Source: Chloroflexales bacterium ZM16-3 (GTDB taxonomy: Bacteria; Chloroflexota; Chloroflexia; Chloroflexales; Chloroflexaceae). From it: a stretch of 59,491 nt of DNA. Below, piece by piece: positions 48,651 to 58,793 of this stretch; position 1 is the first letter of the stretch, and each line of letters begins with the position of its first letter. The stretch is taken from NCBI GenBank assembly GCA_004138175.2, contig RYFE02000034.1, positions 1-59,491 on the forward strand, in the 5' to 3' direction. Position numbers and translations under genes: made by a program. Below the pieces are notes generated by a model. That model ran no database searches. It was not told the origin of the DNA and worked only from the letters and a program-made list of their open reading frames with translations.

Positions 48651-48917
48651 ATGGTCACTGCCTACCTCCTCTTCGTGGTCGCGGCACTGCTGCTGATCCT
48701 GCTTGTGGCGCTGATATGGCGGTTCTGGAAGAACTTCGCCCAGGTCTCGCCGGAGGAAGAGGAGCTGGAGCGCAGTATCGCCTCGCTGAACGACTCGCAG
48801 GCCAATCGGGTGAGCGACCAGCAGATCGCGCGGCAGATGGACGCCGAGACCGGCTGGCAGATCATGGTGCGCCGGGGCCAGCGCGACTCCCGTCGCCCGC
48901 GTCGCCCCCGCCAGTGA
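48651..48917 (+). CDS. Small single-helix membrane protein
   Basis: An 88-residue protein with one N-terminal membrane helix (AYLLFVVAALLLILLVALIW), then an acidic segment (PEEEELERSIASLN), a possible amphipathic helix and an arginine-rich tail. No family is recognised. AGGAG lies five bases before the ATG, and a longer upstream start adds nothing convincing. It is placed between two large GGAGTC heptad arrays. Confidence 0.6.
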   Translation: MVTAYLLFVVAALLLILLVALIWRFWKNFAQVSPEEEELERSIASLNDSQANRVSDQQIARQMDAETGWQIMVRRGQRDSRRPRRPRQ

Positions 48918-48925
48918 TTTGGTGG

Positions 48926-49052
<127 letters not shown>

Positions 49053-50627
49053 CTACTTCTTCATCTCAACGCCGAGCAGGCCGAGCAGCACGTTGTAGGG
49101 CGGCGCATTCTCCGGGTGCGACTCGAAGCGGGCGCGCTCGAACCACTGCACGGTGTAGGTCTTGCCATCGCTCAGTACCTCCTGCTGCGGCTCGCTCAGC
49201 GGCAGCCCGAAGAGGGCCAGGCTCTCGTCGGCGGTGTAGCCGGATTTGTTATCAAGCGTCAGGCCGTGGCTCTGCCAGTAGCTCAGGAAGGGCTCGCAGA
49301 GCGAGTGGCCGGTCTCGGGGAAGTAGCGGCAGCCCGAGGACGCCCCGCTCACCTTCGCGAACTGCTGCCAGTCGCGGCCCTGCTTCGCCAGCACGTCGGC
49401 GCCGAGACGGCCGAGCAGCACGTCGTAGGGGCGGGCGTTCTCCGGGTGCAATTCCAGCCGGTTGCGCTCGAACTCCTGGGCCTGGAAAGGCTTGCCCTCG
49501 ATCGTCACGCCCTGCTGCGGCCCGATCGGGTAGCCGAACACCGGCAGCCCGCCGTTCTGCTTCCAGTACTCCAGAATGCGCCCGCAGACCTGGTAGCCCG
49601 TCTCGGGGAAGGTCTGGCAGCCGCTGGGCGTGGGCTGGGGCACAGGCGTGGGGTTGCCCACCTGGGTGCGGAAATTATCGCTCAGCTCCTTCGTCAGCCG
49701 TAGGTAGAGGTCGCCGTACTGCTCGCTCGGCTCGATGTGGCTGCCCTCAAAGAACTCATTGAAGCTCGTCAGCACAACGGCCTGGGCGTTGCGGTCGATT
49801 GCCGTCTGCCAGGTGCCCCGGTAGTAGTCGCCGCCCTGGCGGTCGCGGGCGTGGCCTCCGCGAAACTTCAGGTCGTTGTAGCCGGGCATCACCGTAGCCA
49901 CAAAGGGGCGACTCTGGCCGTTGGCCTTATTGTAGCGGTCGAGCCGACCGGCGTAGGAGGTCATCGCCGCGCCTGGGCTTTTCTCCCATGTGATATCGAA
50001 GTAGTAGAGGGCGTCGTAGACATCCAGGTAGCTGAAGTCATCGGTGCCGCCGAACCAGTACTGCTGATGGTTCGGGTCGGCCTGATTCCGCAGCTGCTTC
50101 CAGGTGTCCAGCCCGCCCAGCGAGGGCGGGTAGAACCAGAAGACCACCGGCTTGCCCTGGAAGGTCAGGTAGTTCGGCTTTGTGAAGAAGTCGCGCTGGA
50201 GGACGCCGATCGCGCGGGCGAGGCCATCGACGCTCTTCAGGCCAGCCCATGCCGACTGGTCGGGGATGATCGCGAACTGTATGTCGCTGCCCATCTGCTG
50301 GGCCAGATCCATAATCCGACGGCAGCGCTTATCGAGACGATCCTCCTCGGGGCCGAACCAGGTACAGATCAGGGCGTCGATCCCGGCAGCGTCGGCCTGC
50401 TGAATATGCCGCTTGAGGGTCTCATCATCGCCGCCCGAGTACTTGGGTGCGGGCAAGTCGCTCATCTTGTCGTAGGTCCAGTCGCTCGGCTCCCACCAGG
50501 GGTAGTAGAAGGCCATGATCGGTCGGTCGGATGCGGCGCGGGCCGGGGCCGGGGCATGGGCGAGCGAGACGAGGGCGATCAGGGCGAACAGCGGGGCGAT
50601 CCATCGCAGCGTACGGCGGTGTGTCAT
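49053..50627 (-). CDS. Secreted GH99-like protein with C-terminal cysteine modules
   Basis: A 524-residue exported protein: a cleavable signal (LRWIAPLFALIALVSLAHAPAPARA), then a catalytic-type domain starting RPIMAFYYPWW and containing GIDALICTWFGPEEDRLD, VFWFYPPS and TSFNEFFEGSHIEPS, resembling glycoside hydrolase family 99/71-like proteins. After a TPVPQPTPSG linker come two modules of the form C-x2-FPETG-x5-C-x3-LxYW, with WFERARFESHPENAPPYNVLLG, a domain I associate with secreted Chloroflexota proteins. Substrate is probably a polysaccharide. AAGGAG lies nine bases before the ATG at 50627. Confidence 0.7.
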   Translation of the reverse strand: MTHRRTLRWIAPLFALIALVSLAHAPAPARAASDRPIMAFYYPWWEPSDWTYDKMSDLPAPKYSGGDDETLKRHIQQADAAGIDALICTWFGPEEDRLDKRCRRIMDLAQQMGSDIQFAIIPDQSAWAGLKSVDGLARAIGVLQRDFFTKPNYLTFQGKPVVFWFYPPSLGGLDTWKQLRNQADPNHQQYWFGGTDDFSYLDVYDALYYFDITWEKSPGAAMTSYAGRLDRYNKANGQSRPFVATVMPGYNDLKFRGGHARDRQGGDYYRGTWQTAIDRNAQAVVLTSFNEFFEGSHIEPSEQYGDLYLRLTKELSDNFRTQVGNPTPVPQPTPSGCQTFPETGYQVCGRILEYWKQNGGLPVFGYPIGPQQGVTIEGKPFQAQEFERNRLELHPENARPYDVLLGRLGADVLAKQGRDWQQFAKVSGASSGCRYFPETGHSLCEPFLSYWQSHGLTLDNKSGYTADESLALFGLPLSEPQQEVLSDGKTYTVQWFERARFESHPENAPPYNVLLGLLGVEMKK

Positions 50628-50695
50628 GCGGGTGCTCCTTGGTTTGAGGGGACAGCGGGGAGTCAAATGGTGTGGTCATTTTACCTGAGTGACGG

Positions 50696-50829
50696 CTCCA
50701 GCGCTAAAGCTGCTGGGCTTCAAGGGGATGCCACCCCATCCCACACGATCACAGGCGAAGCGAAAGGAGGCCCCGTTACAGAATAGCGAGCGCCGCGTTC
50801 TCATCCCTGTCCAGCACCAGCCCACAATA
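50696..50829 (-). mobile_element. IS200/IS605-type relic: tnpB tail and right end
   Basis: On the minus strand, 50776-50829 reads YCGLVLDRDENAALAIL followed by TAA, the conserved C-terminus of TnpB/IS605 OrfB (zinc finger end plus DRDxNAA). Downstream of the stop, 50696-50775 has the hairpin-forming sequence GGGATGGGGTGGCATCCCC typical of an IS605-like right end. Upstream the frame is broken by TGA. It lies between the GH99-like gene and the glmS promoter. Confidence 0.6.
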
Positions 50830-50983
50830 GCATCATCTGCCACAGGAGAGGAATCATGGCTCATCGGAGAACGACCCTGCCCATGCGCGGCCAGCTGCTC
50901 CACTGGCCCCCTGAGGCCCTCGGCGAAGTAGTCCCCAGGACGTAACGGTCCCCCTGCCCTCTAGCGCGGCCTGCCCCGCCCAT

Positions 50984-50991
50984 GCTATAAT
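50984..50991 (+). promoter_or_regulatory. Extended -10 promoter element of glmS
   Basis: TGCTATAAT is an extended -10 without a good -35. Transcription would start near 50998, giving a leader of about 610 bases that includes the ribozyme candidate. Confidence 0.55.
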
Positions 50992-51060
50992 CTTGCCACT
51001 TATATACGTGATGGCCGCGCGGGAAACGTGGCCGGGAGGGAACGGACACCAAAAGCATCA

Positions 51061-51253
51061 CCGAAAGCGCATGGGCTCGCGCTGTGGCGCGAGCTGACGA
51101 GGAGGAGGTTCCCCGCCGCAGGGCGGGGCTAATACGGGCAGCACGCCCGTAGAACATCGACAAGATCAGCGGAAGCCTCCCAGGCCCAGGGCGCGGCCTG
51201 CAAGCGGATGGCGCAATATCTCCCGGCGACGGGTAGGGCAAGGCCACCGCAGC
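51061..51253 (+). ncRNA. glmS ribozyme candidate
   Basis: Upstream of glmS, the RNA has the expected order: cleavage-site AAGCGC (predicted cut between A51066 and G51067), P2 hairpin GGCTCGCGC/GCGCGAGC, then CTGACGAGGAGGAGGTT, ATCGA, GCGGAAGCCTCCC, an AGGCC/GGCCT hairpin followed by GCAAG, and a CCCG-GCGA-CGGG tetraloop hairpin as P4. These match the conserved core of the glucosamine-6-phosphate-activated self-cleaving ribozyme. Two extra hairpins (CCCCGCC/GGCGGGG and ACGGGC/GCCCGT) are inserted between GAGGTT and ATCGA. It would cleave the glmS message when glucosamine 6-phosphate is high. Confidence 0.8.
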
Positions 51254-51609
51254 GACCCACCCCAGCGATTGCAGATTGTCGATTGCAGATTGTGTTCGCT
51301 TACGCGCTGCATCTGCCAGTCGATCTGCGCGCACCCCATTTCCCAACCCCACCATAGAGCACTGAGCGGAGCCGTTGAGCCACCGAGTCACTGAACTTGG
51401 TGGTGCGCTGTACGTGCGCCTTGCGTTCGCAAGCTCAATCGATCTGCCCATTGCTATAGGACGCAAACAGCAGAAGGCTGGGCGCTCGCTGATGCGAGGC
51501 GCTCTGTTCTGTGCATCTCTCGTCCTCGTGACATGACACAGCGACGCTGAACAGACCCCATACGGGAGTCATGTCTCACGTTGCAATCTGCAATCTAAGG
51601 AGCAAACAT
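51254..51609 (+). other. Long glmS leader after ribozyme
   Basis: A 356-base leader without a coding frame separates the ribozyme candidate from glmS. It contains four GATTGCA/GATTGTC-type heptads (51267-51294), a hairpin with stem CCACCgAGT/ACTtGGTGG near 51391-51414, another pairing GCGCTCGC with GCGAGGCGC near 51482-51501, and two TGCAATC heptads (51583-51597) just before the SD. It may be residual repeat sequence rather than a regulatory fold. Confidence 0.5.
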
Positions 51610-53460
<1,851 letters not shown>

Positions 53461-53466
53461 CGCCCG

Positions 53467-55392
53467 CTATGCTCCTGCGCACCACCCCGAGATCGCCCCG
53501 TGCCAGTCGCCCTCGAAGGCATCCAGGGGCGCGCCGACAAGCTGCGGCCATGCCGCTAGGCTGTAGCTACCGTCGCGGTAGGCCGCATAGACTCGGCGGG
53601 CGGCATCAGGTCGCTCGGTGAGCAGGTAGTAGGACAGCGCCCAGGCAGCATCGTAGTCGAAGCTGCCGTAGCGGTCGTAGCCCGCGCGGCGGGCCAGCAG
53701 TTCGGCCAGGGAGGGCTGGGCGGCCCGCCCGCAGAGCCGGGCCATCTGGGCGGGGCGCGGGGCCAGCGTCGCCCCGCCCTCGCCATCGGCGATCGCCCCA
53801 GCCATCACCTCAGCCAGCCCCTCGTCGGCCCAGCCCCTCGGCTCGGCGTGGTAGCCAGGGTCGGCCCACAGCCCCGCAAACAGCGTCTCCCCGGTCAGCG
53901 CGTGGGTCAGCTCGTGCTGAATAGTCTCGCCCAGCGTGTTCTCGCTCTGGTCGGGGCGGCGCTGGTGGGTGTAGAGGGTGCGCGTCGCCTCATCGTAGAC
54001 CCCGTCCACATCGACGGTGAAGGGCGTGAAGGCGCGCATGTAGTCGCGGTAGATCGCCTGGCTGGCGAAGATTAGCAGCGTGAGCGTGCCCGCTGGCTCG
54101 CCGGGCAGCGGGGCGGAGAGCGCCGGGCCGAGAGCCTGCGCGTAGGCGGTCGACACAAGCGCGGCGTGATCCAGCAGCGCCGGCAGTTCGCCCACAGGCA
54201 GACCGGAGCGCAGCAGGAAGCCTGCGGCCTCCAGACGATTCGGCAGTGCCAGGGTCTCGTAGTCGGCGCGCAGCTGGGCGAGGTGTGCGCCGCCCTCCAG
54301 GCGATCTTGGGCGCGGGCGATGGCGGCGCGGGCGGTCAGCTCAGTCGGCGTGCTCTCGGCGTCGGCGAAGGCCATGCTCCCCCGGATGTCGGGCGAGTCC
54401 TCGGGCAGCGCGAGGGGCGGCTCGTCAAGCTGCGCAGCCAGCAAGATCTCGCCAAGCTCGGCACGGATCTGCGGGGGCAGGCGCTCATCGCGCAGGCGGG
54501 CCACCGTATCGGCGGCGGCGGCGCGCACGCCGGGGTCGTCCGAAAACATCCCGGCGATGATCGAGTCGCGGTCGGCGGCGGCGAGCGGGCCGACCTTGCG
54601 GCCGATCAGACGGGCGGCGGCCATGGCCGAGCGGGCGCGCAGCGCCGGGGCCACACGCACATCGGCGCTGATTCGCTCCAGGGCAGGCTGGGTGCCAAAG
54701 CTGGGGAAGTAGAAGGTGTCGTAGATCCAGATCGCGTCCTGGACAAGGAAACTATCGCGCTCCCCAGCGAGAATCTGGTCGAGGGCCATACGCGTGGCGG
54801 CGGCGCGCGTGCGGCGCATCAGCTCGCCCGCCCGGCTGGCGGGCGGGCTCTCGGCGAGGCGTCCGAGGGCGCGCAGCCCGTTGCGCCGCGCCCGCGTGTC
54901 GCGCCGGGCGTCCGTAGCCATCGCGATCAGCGTATCGACAACCGGCTCATCAGCGCGCGGGCGCAGGGCCGCCGCGATCTCCTCGGCGCAGTCGTAGCCC
55001 GCGCCCGGCAGGGCCGCCAGCAGCGACTCCGCGTCGGGGTAGCCCATGGCCGCGCAGCTCGGCGTGAGAGCGGGCGGCACCACGGCCGGGCCGGGGGCCA
55101 GGGGCATAGTCGAGGCGATCAGCAGGGGGAGGAATGCAAAATACAAAATGCAAAATGCAAAATGCGCAATACCGCAGAAGGAACGCTGTGAGTAATTGGC
55201 GATCCGGCTGCCAAGCCATCGCGGCAGCAGTGACAGCGTTCCTTCTACAGTATTGCCGAAAAAGAGAATGACCAGATCGTGGCCCAGCGGCAGAAGGGAG
55301 CTGGGATGCGCTGGATTCGGGAAACCAGCGATGCGCTGGCCGCCCTGCGTACCCTCGTCCTGAATGGGGACTGGAACGACTGCTGGTGTCAT
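53467..55392 (-). CDS. Secreted metallopeptidase, peptidase-MA-like
   Basis: An exported protein with a helical-repeat-like central part and a C-terminal zinc peptidase domain: TIQHELTHALTGETL (HExxH) followed by GWADEGLAEVMAG supplying the third ligand, as in peptidase MA-type gluzincins. The N-terminus is unclear. The only ATG upstream is at 55392, before a MITE-like element (55166-55256) that is read through; the probable signal peptide HFAFCILYFAFLPLLIAST is encoded by GCAAAAT-type heptads at 55136-55163. A non-ATG start inside or after the element is possible, giving a protein of about 555 residues. It is convergent with glmS. Confidence 0.65.
   Translation of the reverse strand: MTPAVVPVPIQDEGTQGGQRIAGFPNPAHPSSLLPLGHDLVILFFGNTVEGTLSLLPRWLGSRIANYSQRSFCGIAHFAFCILYFAFLPLLIASTMPLAPGPAVVPPALTPSCAAMGYPDAESLLAALPGAGYDCAEEIAAALRPRADEPVVDTLIAMATDARRDTRARRNGLRALGRLAESPPASRAGELMRRTRAAATRMALDQILAGERDSFLVQDAIWIYDTFYFPSFGTQPALERISADVRVAPALRARSAMAAARLIGRKVGPLAAADRDSIIAGMFSDDPGVRAAAADTVARLRDERLPPQIRAELGEILLAAQLDEPPLALPEDSPDIRGSMAFADAESTPTELTARAAIARAQDRLEGGAHLAQLRADYETLALPNRLEAAGFLLRSGLPVGELPALLDHAALVSTAYAQALGPALSAPLPGEPAGTLTLLIFASQAIYRDYMRAFTPFTVDVDGVYDEATRTLYTHQRRPDQSENTLGETIQHELTHALTGETLFAGLWADPGYHAEPRGWADEGLAEVMAGAIADGEGGATLAPRPAQMARLCGRAAQPSLAELLARRAGYDRYGSFDYDAAWALSYYLLTERPDAARRVYAAYRDGSYSLAAWPQLVGAPLDAFEGDWHGAISGWCAGA
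55136..55163. repeat. GCAAAAT heptads in signal-peptide coding region
   Basis: Three GCAAAAT and one ACAAAAT heptad in tandem encode, on the minus strand, FAFCILYFAF of the predicted signal peptide of the metallopeptidase. Confidence 0.85.
55166..55256. repeat. MITE-like element, copy 3, with 24-bp arms
   Basis: The left arm GCAATACCGCAGAAGGAACG (continuing CTGT) and the right arm at 55233-55256 are complementary at 22 of 24 positions, enclosing 43 bases. It is inserted in the 5' part of the metallopeptidase reading frame. Confidence 0.75.
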
Positions 55393-55523
55393 CGACAGAT
55401 ACCCTCCCTGCTGGCAACTTGACCCAGGACTTATTCGCGCTAATAGAACCTTTGCTAATACCGCACGAATGAGCTATACTAAACACTGTTGTCTGTTCCC
55501 TGTTCCCTGAGCGAGAGCGACCA

Positions 55524-56129
55524 ATGCCCGACGCCCGCACCCACGACATGATCACCTACGCCACCGCCGTGGCCCTAGCGCCGCTATCCCAGGTCGCCCA
55601 GGTGAGCCTGCTTGGCCTACCGCAGCTTGCCGCGTGGCCCAACAGCGCCTGGCTGGTGATCGCCCACATCATCTCGGGAGTGATGTTCTCGCCGGATCTG
55701 GATCTGGACTCGGCGATCGACAACCGCTGGGGCATATTCTTCTGGATCTGGCGGCCCTACATGTGGCTGGTGCCCCACCGTAGCTTCTGGAGCCACAGCC
55801 TAGTCATCGCGCCGCTGCTGCGCCTGGCCTACTTCTACGTCGTGATGATCGGGCTGATCATCGGCGGGACGTGGCTGCTCGGGCTGGTCGGCATTGTCGT
55901 GCCGGACTACCACACGCAGATCGTCCGCGCCCTCAGCCAGATCAGCGCCGATCACCCCGACACAGTAACGGCATTCCTGGTCGGCTTCTGTACCGGCAGC
56001 GCCGCGCACAGCATCGCCGACTGGCTGGTGACGGGGGGGAAGCAAATTCTGCGCCGCGTGGGCATCCGCGTCACCCGCGACTATCGCAACCACGACAGGT
56101 ATGTACCCCGTTACAGGCGACGCACATAG
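55524..56129 (+). CDS. DUF2227 putative metal-binding membrane protein
   Basis: A 201-residue membrane protein of the DUF2227 type (related to YdjM-like metal-dependent membrane proteins). Metal-ligand-like motifs recur in order: ARTHDMITY, GVMFSPDLDLDS, HRSFWSHSL and GSAAHSIADWL, separated by about three membrane helices. The biochemical role is unknown. It is a single plus-strand gene between the minus-strand metallopeptidase and ruvX. Confidence 0.75.
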   Translation: MPDARTHDMITYATAVALAPLSQVAQVSLLGLPQLAAWPNSAWLVIAHIISGVMFSPDLDLDSAIDNRWGIFFWIWRPYMWLVPHRSFWSHSLVIAPLLRLAYFYVVMIGLIIGGTWLLGLVGIVVPDYHTQIVRALSQISADHPDTVTAFLVGFCTGSAAHSIADWLVTGGKQILRRVGIRVTRDYRNHDRYVPRYRRRT

Positions 56130-56148
56130 GGATGGCGCGGCACCGTCC

Positions 56149-56171
56149 GGGCGGGCACGTCGGCCCGCCCC
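56149..56171. terminator. Hairpin between convergent genes
   Basis: GGGCGGGC and GCCCGCCC pair around ACGTCGG-type loop sequence, followed by CCTACGCC. It lies between the DUF2227 stop and the ruvX stop. Confidence 0.55.
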
Positions 56172-56605
56172 TACGCCTCGGACAGGTTACGCGTGTGGTC
56201 AAGGTAGTCCTGGAGGATGATCGAGGCGGCGACCTGGTCGATCTGCTGCTTACGCTTCTCGGGCTTGACGCCGAGGTCGCGGAGCATCTGCTCAGCGGCG
56301 GCGGTGGAGAGGCGCTCGTCGAAGAGGGCCACCGGCATGGAGAGGGCTGCCTCAAGCTCGCGGGCGAAGGTGCGGATCAGCTCGGCCTGGGGGCCGATCT
56401 CGCCGCGCAGGGTCAGCGGCAGGCCGGCCACAACCTCTACCACTTGGTTCTCGCGCACAAGCCGCCCGATCTCGGCGAGGGCGCGCTCGTGCGGGGTCGC
56501 GCTGACGGTGGTGAGCGGGCTTGACAGCGTGCCTGACGCGTCGCTCAGAGCCACACCGATCCGCCGCGAGCCGATATCAAGGCCCAGAACCCGTCGGTCA
56601 ATCAT
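56171..56605 (-). CDS. ruvX: Putative pre-16S rRNA nuclease / Holliday junction resolvase-like RuvX
   Basis: A 144-residue RNase H-fold protein of the YqgF family, implicated in 16S rRNA 5'-end maturation. VLGLDIGSRRIGVALSD holds the first catalytic aspartate, VVAGLPLTLRGEIG and FDERLSTAAAEQML the middle motif, and QIDQVAASIILQDYLD the last. Length is normal. It is downstream of the baseplate-J-like gene and alaS on the same strand; alaS and ruvX are often neighbours in bacteria. Confidence 0.9.
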   Translation of the reverse strand: MIDRRVLGLDIGSRRIGVALSDASGTLSSPLTTVSATPHERALAEIGRLVRENQVVEVVAGLPLTLRGEIGPQAELIRTFARELEAALSMPVALFDERLSTAAAEQMLRDLGVKPEKRKQQIDQVAASIILQDYLDHTRNLSEA

Positions 56606-56669
56606 CAGTATAATCAGGAGGCAGGATCACAACCCTGCCTCCTGCCTCCTTGCCCGCCGCCTCCTATGA

Positions 56670-58712
56670 TCACCGCGCCTCGACGCGCAGCTGAAAGTCC
56701 CAGCCGGGCAGCTGATCCACATTGGGCAAGACATAGGTGCCGATCAAACCCTGCTGCTGGAGCGTCTGGAGGGCTGCGTCGGCATCGTATCGCGACTTGC
56801 CGCGCACAGCGTCGCGCACCTGCTGGAGCACGCTGTCGCTCAGGCCGGGGCCACAGGCCGGATCCTGGGTGTTCGGAGCGATCTGGCCATCCACCGTCAG
56901 CCGCTCGCCGTCCCAGCGCCAGCCGGTAATCGCCGGAGCCTTGCAGTCGCCGGGCTGGAGTAGGCCGGCCTGGCGCAACTGCTCGGTGAGCGCCTTAGCA
57001 AGCTGGCCCTCGATCAGCGCGCCGGGCGCGGTGGACAGGGCGCTGTAGTGGGCCTGAACCGTCAGGGTGAAGGTCGGGTTCTGCGGATCCACCGTCTCGC
57101 CGACAGCCGGGGAGACCGAGTACTCAAAGCCCTGGAGCTGCTGGAGCTCAGCGCGGCGCGGGATGATCGTCGTCGGCGCTAGCTGGAGGCCGCGCGCGGA
57201 GGCGAGCCCCTGGAGCTGCTGGCGGGCCTGGGTGTCGAGCTGGGTCAGCCCCTGGGCCAGGATCGCCTGCACGTCGCTATCCTTGACGATCCAGACCTGA
57301 TCCTCGCTGCCGCCAGTGATCGGGCCGTTCTGTACGATCAGAGCGCCGCTGTCCACATTAAAGGTCTGGCCGCCGGGTACTGCGACCCTGCGGATGCTGT
57401 TGGCATCGACGTTCGAGGCGCTGCCGGCCGAGCGCGCCGCCACATCAATGTTCACCACGCCACGGGTGGTGACAATCTGGGCACCCTGGTCGCTGGTGGT
57501 CGCCGGGGGGATGGTCGTATCGACGCCGCTGATGAAGGGCACCTCCTGACCATCGGGCTTCACCGCGATAAACTCAGTACCCGCAGGCAGGGTGATCGGC
57601 TGCGGGCTGCCGCTGTAGATCGTGACCGTACCTCGGGCAGTTCCCGAGGGAGACATCGTGCCCTCGGTGACTTGGCCGCTCACGCTCACCGCCACATCGC
57701 TGACAACCCCCTCGGCCTCGACGGCGGTGCCTGACCCTCCGCTGCCGGGGGCTGCCAGCGGGATCGGCATGGCGTTGATCGGCTCGATCTGGTCAGGCCG
57801 CACCGGCGGGGCCACGCCCACCGTTGCACTGCCGCCCAGGATAAGCACGGCGGCGACGGCGGCGCTCACCAGCAGGATGAGGATGAGCAGCACGGGGACG
57901 AGCCAGCTACGGCGGCGCGGCGGCGCGTAGGGCGCGTCGTCCTCGTCGTAGAGCGGGCTACGGCGCGCGGGCATCGGCTGCGTCACGGCGGGGCGAGGCG
58001 AGGCAGGCGGGGTGGAGCTGTGTTTACCGGTCTGCTTGGCGCGAACCTTCTCCGCCTGCGTGAGCTCAATATCCTCGGGGCGGATGCGCCTGGGTGCGGC
58101 GGGGGGAGCCTCAGCGCGGCGGGGCGGGGCGCGCCGCAGGTCGCCATCATCAGCACCGATGCTGTCCAAGGCGTCCATAAAATCATCGTCTGCCGTCGGG
58201 GCACCGCGGGCGGGAAGGGCGTCGAGGCTCTCCAGAGCAGCGAAGATATCCTCGTCCTCGGGGCTAGGGCCGACGGCGCGGGGAGGGGGCATGGTGTCGA
58301 GGTCGTCAAGCGCGTCGAGAAAGGCGGCGTCACCGGCGCTCAGGTCATCAGCGAGATGGCTCGACACGCCGCCGCGCGCCGGCTCGCGGTCGAGCACGCG
58401 GGTGGCATACGGGCTGCCATCAGTCGTCGACGGAACCACTACGTGGGCGTCGCGCACCTGTAGCGTCTCGATCCCGCCCTTCCGGGCCGCCCGCAGCGTC
58501 TGTGGGTCCGAGCTGATCAGAGTCAGCGTCACGCCGCGCTGGACGGCCAGTTCGCGCAGGCGCTGTAGCTGAGCCAGCTTCTGGAGGCCGGGCACTCCCT
58601 CGGGCACCAGCAGCTGCACCTGGCGCGCCCCCGACTGGCCGACCTTCTGCAGCAGCGTGTCGGCGGTATCGCCCAGCAGCGCCAGGATCAGTACGGTTTC
58701 ATCGGCGACCAT
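56670..58712 (-). CDS. Baseplate J/gp47-like membrane protein
   Basis: A 680-residue protein. The N-terminal ~110 residues look like a small alpha/beta domain (ARQVQLLVPEGVPGLQ, GVTLTLISSDPQTLRAARKGG); a disordered, charged stretch follows to ~270; then one membrane helix (WLVPVLLILILLVSAAVAAVLILGG); the remaining ~400 residues are extracytoplasmic beta-rich sequence with GTVTIYSGSPQPITLPAGTEF resembling baseplate J/gp47-family proteins. Despite that name no phage tail genes are present, and its role is unknown. GGAGG lies eight bases before the ATG at 58712. It is located between alaS and ruvX. Confidence 0.6.
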   Translation of the reverse strand: MVADETVLILALLGDTADTLLQKVGQSGARQVQLLVPEGVPGLQKLAQLQRLRELAVQRGVTLTLISSDPQTLRAARKGGIETLQVRDAHVVVPSTTDGSPYATRVLDREPARGGVSSHLADDLSAGDAAFLDALDDLDTMPPPRAVGPSPEDEDIFAALESLDALPARGAPTADDDFMDALDSIGADDGDLRRAPPRRAEAPPAAPRRIRPEDIELTQAEKVRAKQTGKHSSTPPASPRPAVTQPMPARRSPLYDEDDAPYAPPRRRSWLVPVLLILILLVSAAVAAVLILGGSATVGVAPPVRPDQIEPINAMPIPLAAPGSGGSGTAVEAEGVVSDVAVSVSGQVTEGTMSPSGTARGTVTIYSGSPQPITLPAGTEFIAVKPDGQEVPFISGVDTTIPPATTSDQGAQIVTTRGVVNIDVAARSAGSASNVDANSIRRVAVPGGQTFNVDSGALIVQNGPITGGSEDQVWIVKDSDVQAILAQGLTQLDTQARQQLQGLASARGLQLAPTTIIPRRAELQQLQGFEYSVSPAVGETVDPQNPTFTLTVQAHYSALSTAPGALIEGQLAKALTEQLRQAGLLQPGDCKAPAITGWRWDGERLTVDGQIAPNTQDPACGPGLSDSVLQQVRDAVRGKSRYDADAALQTLQQQGLIGTYVLPNVDQLPGWDFQLRVEAR

Positions 58713-58731
58713 GCCTTCCCCTCCGGGGAAT

Positions 58732-58793
58732 GTTGAGTGTTGAATGTTGAGTGTTAAATGCCCAACATTCAATATTCAGCACTCAACATTATT
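58732..58793. repeat. GTTGAGT heptad hairpin between alaS and baseplate-J-like gene
   Basis: GTTGAGT, GTTGAAT, GTTGAGT, GTTAAAT heptads (58732-58759) face ATTCAAT, ATTCAGC, ACTCAAC heptads (58767-58787). It separates the alaS stop from the next start and would form a hairpin in the transcript. Confidence 0.85.

Noticed and set aside
56670..58712. Phage tail or eCIS baseplate assignment for the baseplate-J-like protein
   Set aside because: It has a membrane helix in the middle, lies between alaS and ruvX, and no other tail gene is present. The name reflects only distant domain similarity.
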